Assembly (NCBI GenBank): GCA_021613535.1
Contig: CP075495.1
Coordinates: forward strand, 11,842,001-11,906,000
Direction of reading: 5' to 3'
Length of the DNA: 64,000 nucleotides
Origin: Adineta vaga
Taxonomy: Eukaryota > Rotifera
A program made the translations under genes and the position numbers. Shown piece after piece: positions 49,316 through 58,748 of this stretch. Positions within the stretch are counted from its first letter, which is position 1; every line of letters starts with the position of its first letter. The notes beneath the pieces are model-generated. The model had not been told where the DNA came from. It worked only from the letters and a program-made list of their open reading frames with translations, and did not search any database.

Positions 49316-51441
49316 ATGTTCGAAAATGAGAATATCGAAGAAAATTTATCTGATGGTTTGACAATCAAAGAATTATTTCAAAATCATGACGGATTAACCT
49401 ATAATGATTTTATTGTTTTACCTGGTTATATTGATTTTTCATCAGAAAATGTTTCACTTACGTCAAAACTTACAAAAACAATTACGATTAAAACACCATT
49501 TGTCTCAAGTCCTATGGATACTGTGTCAGAATCAACAATGGCTAGTAAGCTAAAAAAACAGAAATTGATTTACAAATGAACAAATATCGAAAATTTTCTG
49601 TCACTTTTTTTTTAAAGTTGCAATGGCACTCAATGGTGGAATCGGTATCATTCATCATAATTGTTCTATTGACTATCAAGTTAGTGAAGTACGACGAGTT
49701 AAACGTTATGAACAAGGTTTTATCACCGATCCATTAATTTTATCACCAACACATACAGTAGCAGATATTTATACGATTAAAAATATGCATGGATTTTCTG
49801 GTTAGAAAATTCTTTTTCTTCATTCTTTTTCCAAGAACTCTTATTTTCTGTTGATTAAATAGGTATACCTGTAACTGAAAATGGAAAAATTAATAGCAAA
49901 TTATTAGGTTTAATCACATTTCGTGATATTGACTTTTTAAATAAAGACCAATGGTCAATGACACCAGTTAGTCAAGTTATGACACCAATTGATGATTTAA
50001 TTACAGCAAAAAATGATTTAACTCTTAGAGATGCATATGTAATTTTACAACGAAGTAAAAAAGGTTCGTTGAATAGTGAAATTTTCTTATTTCAAAGATT
50101 TCTTTTCCGATTAATAAAGAAAACCTTAAAATTTCGGTTTTCTCCACAAATATATATGAAAAAGTCTTCCAATAATTATGAATTGTAATAGAAAAGAACA
50201 ATAACAATAAAGTTTCTTTTATGCATATTCTAATTTAATTAATTTTTCTAGGGAAATTACCAATTATAGATTCAGACGGTAATCTTGTATCATTAATAGC
50301 TCGGACAGATTTAGAGAAAAATCGTGATTATCCATTAGCATCAAAAGATAGTCGTCGACAATTATTATGCGGAGCTGCCATTGGTACACGAAAAGAAGAT
50401 GAAAAACGGCTCGAAGCACTTGCACAAGCAGATGTTGATGTTGTTGTTCTCGATTCGTCACAAGGAAATTCAATTTATCAAATTGAAATGATTAAACATA
50501 TTAAGCAAACTTATCCAAATCTACAGGTTATTGCAGGCAATGTTGTTACAAGAGCACAAGCGAAAAATTTGATTGATGCTGGTGCGGATGCTTTACGTGT
50601 TGGTATGGGAAGTGGATCAATATGTATTACACAAGAAGTTATGGCTGTTGGACGAGCACAAGCAACAGCTGTTTATACAGTTGCTGAATATGCTCATCAA
50701 CACGATATACCTGTTATTGCTGATGGAGGTATTTCATGTGTAGGACATATTGTTAAAGCATTAACATTAGGTGCAGATTGTGTTATGATGGGATCATTAT
50801 TAGCTGGTACACATGAAGCACCTGGAGAATATTATTATCAAGATGGTGTAAGACTTAAAAAATGTAAGTTGATGAAAAATAGGATGAAACTTTTTTTTCT
50901 AAAGAATTTCTCCAATGTTTAGTTAATATTGAGGTAAACTATTTTGAATGATTGTTGGTTATTTTAACAATGGTATATTAATATATAAAACTAATCAGTC
51001 TAATCAGAGATTAATATATATATATATAGAATTGAAATGATAGTTTTTGCTTGATTTGCTCAAGAGAATTCTAAACCATTCTTAGACAAAGAAACTCTAT
51101 ATTTATATCATTTTATAGACCGTGGTATGGGAAGTCTTGATGCTATGAATGCTTGTCAAGAATTATCTGCTGCAAGTCGATATTATTCCGAAGCAGATCA
51201 TATTAAAGTTGCTCAAGGTGTTTCCGGTAGTGTCGTTGACAAAGGTAGTGTTCATCGATTCATTGGTGGTTATTTATACACAGGTATACAAAAATCTCTT
51301 CAAGATATTGGTTGTCAATCACTTACACGATTACATCAAGAATCAAAGCAAGGTCTAATCCGAGTTGAAAAACGTACAGCATCCGCACAGGTTGAAGGTG
51401 GTGTACATAATTTACATTCATTTGAAAAACGTCTTTTTTAA
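49316..51441 (+). CDS. IMPDH: Inosine-5'-monophosphate dehydrogenase
   Basis: Five exons: 49316-49544, 49618-49800, 49863-50063, 50252-50863, 51119-51441. Phases close to 515 residues (human 514). It oxidises IMP to XMP with NAD+, the rate-limiting step of guanine nucleotide synthesis. The TIM barrel starts with [16 protein letters not shown] and [10 protein letters not shown], and the CBS (Bateman) pair is inserted at about residues 110-235 ([16 protein letters not shown]). The barrel resumes with [24 protein letters not shown], the catalytic-loop signature [21 protein letters not shown] with the active Cys, [31 protein letters not shown] and [10 protein letters not shown]. The CBS pair suggests the usual adenine/guanine nucleotide allostery. 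It is divergent from CUL5 with 251 bp between start codons, so they share a promoter region. Confidence 0.96.
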
Positions 51442-52903
51442 AAAAAAGAAAGCTATATATGATGACTTCTTACATTCGATGCTTCTTTTCTTTTTCTATT
51501 TTCAAATCTCAATAATAATAATACAAAATCTTTTTTTTTGTTTTTGTCGTTTGTATTTGTGATGTGATCGTGGATATTTTTATGTAATTTTATTTAATCA
51601 TTCCAATGTTTTTATCTCTGCAATCAATCTAGATTTCCATTTTAACCTATATATATGCCTTCTATTTTTTTTTCATGTCAAAATATGCATTTTTATATCA
51701 GTTGAAAACAATGGTGAGAATGAATGTGCATCTATTTGTGTAAATATACAATATTAATAATAAAGACATGTTGATGATTAAAATTAAGCTTTTTTTATAC
51801 TCATGATGATAGATATATCTTGATCATAGGTAAATCTCAAGTAATCCAATCTGTAAGTTCTTATTTGCAGTCATATTTATGTATGTCTTCTAGTCATTGA
51901 AATATATTTATTGATACTTCGAAAAAGTATTGTATATAAAACTATTTCTCTCCGACATCATTGACATTTACTGAACTGTTTATTTTTCTATGTATTTTAG
52001 TCGAAAATTCACTATACTCTATTATGATGATCATTTTTTCTAAAGAATATGGAATCTGTCTCAATTGAATTATAACTAATCAGTTTTTGTATAAACATTG
52101 TTGTTATTCATGTTATGGTCATTGTACGTTCAATAGCTATCGTTTATAAACATTTTTCACTTCTATTCGTGAATCATCGCAGGAGTCCACCAGTAATAAA
52201 CCTAATATCTGCTATTTTAATTGCCATCTTCTCACATTATTGATAATATTTGTTTTTATTGACATTCATTAGAGTATTCTATAGTGAAAAAACTGTACAT
52301 CATTTGTTACAGTTTCTCAAACAAATCTTCACGATTATACGTTGAAAGCAGACGAGCTTCGTGCGTCAAAATATTTCTCAAAACCATCAAAAGTTTGAAA
52401 ATCAGCATCATGAATAAGCAAACTGAGATCAAATACGAATTTATTTATTTATTCTACATTCAACTGTTTTCTGTTTATTACATTACTATGTTTAATCAAG
52501 ACTTATATCCATTAATTCAAATCGTTTGAACAAAAAAAGACTTTCATTGTTGATCTCCGCTTTATAATGAGAAACAGAGTATACATAGTATCGTCTATCA
52601 TCTTTTCTCTCGCGTCATCTCTTTTTTCAAGATGCTCTTCTCGTGTTTTGTTTTCTCTCATTGCATATCATATGAACTATCAAATAAGTGTAGATTCCCA
52701 CGATCGATTGAATATACATATTCTTTTCTTCTTCTTCTTCTTTTTTTTCTTCATTGACTAGACTAACATACGGAAATGAATGTACATGGGAAGAAGAGAT
52801 ATTTTGATGTGGATTGTTCACGCCAACAATTTAATTACTTTCTTTTATCGACACAAATAAGATATAGATGTATATTAAACATTTATAGTTTTCTTAAGGT
52901 GTG

Positions 52904-52926
52904 TTCAACACGTTGAACGTGTTGAA
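52904..52926. repeat. Perfect inverted repeat, 10-bp arms with 3-bp centre
   Basis: TTCAACACGT - TGA - ACGTGTTGAA. It could be a dimeric transcription-factor site or a hairpin; nothing nearby decides which. Confidence 0.75.
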
Positions 52927-53640
52927 TCGAACGATGTCATCGGTATGATCGATAGATGGGAGGAAGAAGAATGGAAGTGAATGTTCAATTTGAAAGAGAT
53001 TAAACATTCTTTCTATGTGATATTCATTAAATATCCAAGATAACAGGAATTTTAAGAATTTTCTCTTTTTATTCAACAAGATACAATCAATTCGATTCTT
53101 TAGAGATTAAATTCATTAATTCATAGAACAAAGTAGAATATATGATGAGCTTTAAAGATTCATTGATCGATTCTTTTTGAATTCGTTCAACACGCGCACA
53201 ACCGCTGATACTTTTCTAATAAAGATAATTGGAGAGAATGTGGTCAATCTCTCATCAGAACTGTCCGCCATTGCATGTTATTGTCTGTCTACTTTATCAT
53301 GACGGATATCCGATAGCGGTACTGTGTCCTTTTTTCTTTCTACTCTTCATTTCCTACTTCAGGTATTTTCTAATTTTCAACCTCATTATTGTGCTGTTCG
53401 ATTGTTTTTGTTTTGATTTCGTATTGGAAAACAGAAAATTTTTTGTTTATATGTCAATATCGACACTTGTCTGGTTGCTAAGCAAGTAGTTGAAAAACAA
53501 AAAATATGTGCATATACATGCCGACATATATACGTATCGACGGTTGAGCGTCCGCGCGCGTTCGCCTTCGTTCGTATGTTCATGAACCTTGTCGTCTTAA
53601 GATTATGCAGACAATGTGGACGACCAGAGAGGAAGAGAAA

Positions 53641-53661
53641 GAAGAAGAAGAAGAAGAAGAA
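53641..53661. repeat. GAA microsatellite (7 units)
   Basis: Purine-rich run in the spacer upstream of the BCL-2-like gene. Confidence 0.85.
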
Positions 53662-53936
53662 AAGTGAGGAGAGAACATAGTGATCGAGCACGAAAGAGAG
53701 AAAAAGAGAAAAGGATTGTCCAGTTTTTTTTGTCTGTTCTCTCTTTTTCTTTTTTGTTTCATAGACGTGCGCTCGCGTTCTTCTCTTCTTCATTGCTACC
53801 ATTGACCGCCACCGTCATCATAACCATCATTTTACAAATGAAACAACAGTCGTTATAAAAATTCTTCTTTAACCGTTGATCAATATTATTATTATTATTA
53901 TTATCATAATCATTAAACGACAAACTCTTCAACAAT

Positions 53937-54978
53937 ATGGGTGCAAATGATAGTCCAACAGCAACTCGAACAATTGTGACTGATTATTTCGATTGGCGTT
54001 TAAATAATAGAACAATAACGAACAATCGTTTATTTTCCATTGTACGTAAAATAGCTAGTGATTGTGAAACAGCTTATCATGCTCAACAACCAGAATTCAA
54101 TCTACATTTTTCTGAACCAAATGATCCTGTACAAACATTAAATAATATTAAATCCACGCATAATGAAATAGGAACAGAACTATTTGCTGATGGAGGAATT
54201 TCGTGGACACGTATTATAACATTTATAACATTTTCAGCACTTCTTGCTGAACGTATCATACAACAACAACAAGCAGCGAATTTACCATCAACATTGGTGA
54301 TTTCATCATTAGTCGATTGGACATCCGATTTTATTAATACAAATCTTCAAACTTGGTTAGAAAGTCAAAATTATTGGGTAAAAAGCAAACTTTTTTTTTG
54401 TTTTTATTCAATAATAACTGTTCATATGTTTATTCTTATTCAGGCTGGTTGCTTGAAACTTCATGATAAAACGCCACAACGACGAAATTCAATTGGTCGT
54501 TATGCGGGCATTCTTGGAACTCTAGGTGTGTAATTGACTTTTCTTTAATCTGTCTCTTTATATATATATGGATACATCGAATAAAATCCTTAGAAGAGGC
54601 GTGTTCATATAGAGGACAGGTGATCAGATATTTGTTAGAACAACAGATTAGTAGAAAAGGCATATATGCGTGACAACATCATGCCTTTGGGAGGAAGAAA
54701 TGAGTCCAATAGCCAGATGTGATAGGAATGTATTGAGAGGATAATAGCTTTTACCCTGAACACACAGCAGTAGTGACAATCCATTAAACAATCAAGATGT
54801 ATGAATCTTCATTCTCCCACCTACTAGGCTAATGTGATAACAAGCTAAACGTGTATATGTGCGTTATCCGGTTCTAAAGAATAAAACTAATTATCTATAC
54901 ACAGCATGATATATATTCATCTTTTGTTTTCTTCTAGGTATGCTCACACTCGGCGCTTTATATATCAGACGAACTTAG
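53937..54978 (+). CDS. BCL-2 family protein, pro-survival-like
   Basis: Exons 53937-54377, 54444-54525 and 54938-54978 give 187 residues. BCL-2 proteins control mitochondrial outer-membrane permeability in apoptosis. Visible: a BH4-like N-terminal helix (TIVTDYFDWRLNN, about residues 12-24), a less clear BH3 region near residue 60, a good BH1 (ELFADGGISWTRIITFITFSALLAERI cut to its core ISWTRIITF, about 83-105), and BH2 (WLESQNYWAGCLKL, about 141-154). The C-terminal hydrophobic tail (YAGILGTLGMLTLGALYI then RRT) looks like a mitochondrial membrane anchor. A BH4 and intact BH1/BH2 argue for a BCL-2/BCL-XL-like role, but multi-domain BAX/BAK-type proteins cannot be excluded. The second intron (412 nt) is unusually long for this window, and the last exon encodes only 13 residues of the tail. 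Confidence 0.85.
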
Positions 54979-56493
54979 GAAAAAAAGTTAAAGAAACTAT
55001 TGCTTTTTTTTGTCTTTTTGGTAACAGTGATTCTTTGTTTTTATAACTATTGTTGTTCTTGTTTTGTGAAATATATACCTGGATCATATGTATGTATATA
55101 GATACAGATGGTGATATAAAACACCTGTAAAAAAACGAAATTCGCTCTTCGACTTTTGACTTGATTTATCTTTATGATAGATAATCTTGAAATACCATTT
55201 ATTTGTTTATCAAGCACATATCTGATTTATCCATCTGTCATGCGGTATTCAGTTGTATGTAGTCAAACTCAATCTTGGACATATAAATAAACGTATAAAA
55301 AAAACAAATGAGAAGATGACAATTAGAGCGTATGGACTACAATGAATGCTTTTATTTCGTACATTAGAGATTATCTGTGAGAATATATGACAGTTGTTTG
55401 TTATATCTTGTTAACAAGGATAATTTCATTTTCAAGTATAATTAACAATATCTTCATTCAAGTGAAAGAAAAATGTTGTTATGTTGATGATAATAAATTC
55501 AGATGCAATAGGAATAAGATTAGATCAAGAAAGAGAGAAAGAGAGAGAGAGATTCTCTTGAAATCAGACGATCGTCATTCAATGAATTTATTAGATATGG
55601 TATTGATCGCACAGATTTTATTCTGCATCATGCTTTAGGGTTGTTCATATGAAAATTAGATGGAAGCTGATGAAATGTTATTTTTTACAATGTATACATG
55701 AAACATAGAGTATTGACAGAAAGTTTACAGCGCTACTTGAAGAGATATTACTTCATAAGCGATATTATTGATCATGAATGCAATAGAACAGTATAGAAAA
55801 TCAGTTTGAAGTGCGTCGAAGAAAAACAATGACAAGAGAACTTTTATCTTTCATAAATACTTTCGACCGAAAGATAACATTTCTATGGAATTCTTTGAAA
55901 TTTATATCAATGAAACAATTTATTGTTGGATAGAATAACTAGACTACTCTACAATATTGTTTCTTATGAAGAGAAAAAACTCTATTTGTTTCTCCATTGG
56001 ATTATCTATTCCATAAAAGATGATGTAAATCTTCGATACTCATAATAATTCGACTGGAAAAGGTCAATGAATTTCCATCGATCTAAATCCAATATGAAAC
56101 TAATATAAACTTCATACTAGATTAATCATAATCATTGGAGAGGATTGTCATTTAAATATTGTTAAAACTGCATATCATCGTTGCCGCATGGCAGTCATAA
56201 AAGAGATTTATACCATCGATCGTAAATCTGTTATACTGTTACCAACAATAGTTTTATCGGGTTTGTTAAGAAAAGGGCAAGCAATGTCACTGTGTCAACA
56301 TACCGAAACCATAGTAGTGAATATGTTTTATTACTTTCAAGTATTAATGTATACTAAGCTTTTCTTTTTTAATCTGTAATATACGATCCTTATCTATGCA
56401 TTCGAACATTGAAATACACCGATCTCTTGCAATAGCTGCATTTAGAAGAAATTTATCGATTCACTTGTAAGATAAAGTCGAGAGAATACAACA
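54979..56493. other. Spacer, no gene seen
   Basis: About 1.5 kb after the BCL-2-like gene. It includes a GA-rich run (55530-55553). Short frames at 55387 and 56188 have no recognisable similarity, signal peptide or splice linkage. Confidence 0.5.
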
Positions 56494-57395
56494 ATGGGTG
56501 GTGGTGCTGGAAAATCAAAACCTAAACCGGTCAATCAACCAGTGCAACAAGTAATACCTCCTCCATTACAACAAAATGTTAGAAATATCTCCCCCTTACC
56601 AACTATGCCAGTACGAACAAATCTGTCGCCTGTTGAAGAACAGACCGATTTTCGAACTAATCGAACATCATCGAGAAATAGTTTGAAATCATCTAAACAA
56701 AACAAAACTACTTTGGATGATAGCATCGAAAATGATTCTACAGGTGTGTATAATTAGTTTATCTAAAACATCTCAATGAGTTGATACATTTTGCAAGTAT
56801 ATTTTCAGTTGATGAAGATCATCTTCGACTGCCGCCAATTAATAATTCTTTTGGAAAATCGAAATCACGTTCAGTTTCCAAGGCTTCAACGCCAAGTGTT
56901 GCACCAGTATCGATTCGTCGACCTTTAACGGGTTCAAGTACATCATCTGTCTCTCATGTACATCATCATCGGAAACATTCGGCAACACATCATGGACAAG
57001 ACGGTCGTTACTGTTCGCATTGTCCACATTGTAGACGAAGAAATGATGGTGAGCCATCTTTACCACCAACTCCACCACTAAAATGGCTAACAGAAAAACC
57101 AAATAAAGAAGATTTAAGCATCAATATGGATGACTATGATATCGAAGCTGTCAAGAAAAAAATTCTTAAAGAAACTGGTCATCTTCCTGGTTCTTATGAT
57201 TATCAACCTCAATTAACAATTGAACAAACAAATGATTATGATTCTACTAAAGAAAACTATTATACTTTACCATTTGTTGCTAAAACGGCTCCATATGTTT
57301 CAGCAACACGTACGCCATTTCCAGATTACAATGTTTTACAACGTAAAGAACGACGTATTAACAAACCATATACAATATCATTATTTGCTGATTAA
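56494..57395 (+). CDS. Uncharacterised, putatively N-myristoylated, Pro/Ser-rich protein with a CxxC-pair
   Basis: Not recognised. Exons 56494-56743 and 56809-57395 join (g|tt) to 278 residues. The N-terminus MGGGAGKSK fits an N-myristoylation signal (Gly2, small residue near position 6, basic after it), suggesting membrane attachment. The rest is mostly disordered: proline-rich QVIPPPLQQN, Ser/Thr/Arg-rich stretches and a His-rich patch (HVHHHRKHSATHH), followed by RYCSHCPHCRRR, a compact C-x2-C-x2-C cluster that might bind a metal together with the histidines. A better ordered segment follows (LPPTPPLKWLTEKPNK, MDDYDIEAVKKKILKETGHLPGSYD), then a Tyr-rich end with NKPYTISLFAD. The ordered C-terminal part looks conserved-like, so a widespread uncharacterised family is possible. 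Confidence 0.7.
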
Positions 57396-57581
57396 TTTTT
57401 TATTTTTATTATCAAGAAAATCAATCAATTTTTTTCCTTCTACTTTGATTTATATCTATCTATTTTCATTCTTAATCTTCAATAAACACTTCTGAATCTT
57501 TTCAAATTATTTTTCAATTCTGTATTAAATGAGAAAAAAAACAATATACATAGCAACGAATATTCTAATTGTTATGAGAAC

Positions 57582-57893
57582 ATGAACATTTTCAGCACTC
57601 TATTCATATCGTTACTAGTACTGCTCAATGGTATTGACAATACACCATTAGAAAAATTTACTATACGATCTTATTTCTTACATAATTATCAACCAAATAT
57701 TGTTCGAACTGACATGTTAAACGACAAAATAGCAGATAAACCACAAGAGAATATAAATAACATCAACAATAATATTATACAACGGAAACGACTTTATCGT
57801 TGCACATCATGTCATCTATATGACTGTTGTCAAAAAACAACTTGTCTATGTATAAATGATTACTGGGGTCCCATTTGTTATTGTAGAAAATAA
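57582..57893 (+). CDS. Small secreted eight-cysteine peptide precursor
   Basis: Not recognised. Single exon, 103 residues. A signal peptide (MNIFSTLFISLLVLLNG, cut near residues 17-20) is followed by a propeptide-like Asn-rich region (ENINNINNNIIQ) and a basic RKR site at about residues 68-70, typical of furin/prohormone-convertase cleavage. The remaining 33 residues hold eight cysteines: C-x2-C-x4-CC-x4-C-x-C-x8-C-x-C, ending in basic RK. The layout (leader, pro-region, basic site, compact disulfide-rich domain) fits a secreted signalling or defence-type peptide; which one cannot be told. It starts 186 bp after the preceding gene on the same strand. Confidence 0.65.
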   Translation: MNIFSTLFISLLVLLNGIDNTPLEKFTIRSYFLHNYQPNIVRTDMLNDKIADKPQENINNINNNIIQRKRLYRCTSCHLYDCCQKTTCLCINDYWGPICYCRK

Positions 57894-58748
57894 TCTTTTA
57901 TTAATCTAAATGGAATCATATCGAGAAAAATGAGAGAATATTCCGTTCTTAGCTTTTTCTTTCCTCTATACTTTCCTTTTTCTTTTCGACAATCATATTT
58001 GGTTGAACATGACTAGTTAATTGTGTAAATTAAAAATAGACTAAAGTAAACTTTGAGTTAATCTTATTTGTTATATGCTAATATTCTCTTGCCGTTGCAG
58101 CCACTTGGACCAATTGATTATCTCTCGTTTATCTTGCTCTTGAAGATGAAGACGTGCTGTTCTTCATCCTTCTTTTTCTCTTTCGATTATTTGACTTCCT
58201 ATGTGTTTTTCGAAGAGTTTCTATATTGATTCTACTTTCTCTCTCTCTCTCTCTTCCTAGGACATTTCTTTCTCATATATATATATATATATATATCTTT
58301 TTTGTTACTCATTTTTTTCTAGATCGACCTTGATCATCGTTAGCGACTCATATACAGGATTTTATTATTTGACTTTGTTTCTCTATCATCACCGTTTTCT
58401 TTCCTTTGAACTATAGAAAAGAGGAAGAAATGATTATCTACTCATGAACACGAGCAAGAAAAAAAACCCGCAATGAATTCACATTCTTTAATAACACAAA
58501 AAAAGACATGACGAATCTAGACAATGAAGCTAACTATTTCAATAACAAGCCTGACAAAGTTACAAAAAGTCTTTCTTGTTTCATTACTCGACTAAATTCT
58601 TTTCTATATGTCACAACGATTCATTTTTTGTGACCATTAGAAAGACAGCTGGTACCCATCATTATCTCATCAGTTACTTGTCATTCTGGAGGATGAAATG
58701 ACAAATTGTATCAATATACATATGGTGTAATGAAACTTGTTTAAATAC
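57894..58748. other. Spacer upstream of the nicotinic-like receptor
   Basis: No gene seen. It contains a CT run (58238-58254) followed by an AT run (58274-58296), forming a composite low-complexity block. Confidence 0.5.
58238..58296. repeat. Composite CT then AT microsatellite
   Basis: CT dinucleotides at 58238-58254 and AT dinucleotides at 58274-58296, separated by a short non-repetitive stretch. Confidence 0.85.

Larger units (their letters stand above)
51442..53936. other. Long spacer between IMPDH and the BCL-2-like gene
   Basis: About 2.5 kb with no supported gene. AATAAA near 51759 suits the IMPDH mRNA. The interval holds a 23-bp hyphenated palindrome (52904-52926), TTC and GAA microsatellites (52727-52741, 53641-53661), a CpG-rich patch (53534-53574) and an ATT run (53886-53904) directly before the next gene. 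Frames across the GAA/TTC tracts are low-complexity artefacts. Confidence 0.5.

Noticed and set aside
53386-53858. Several overlapping frames around the GAA repeat upstream of the BCL-2-like gene
   Set aside because: Composition follows purine and pyrimidine tracts, the frames overlap on both strands, and no domain or leader is seen.
58737-58748. Receptor start at 58737
   Set aside because: The codon is TTG. The ATG at 58749 is the first in-frame Met and leads into a signal peptide.
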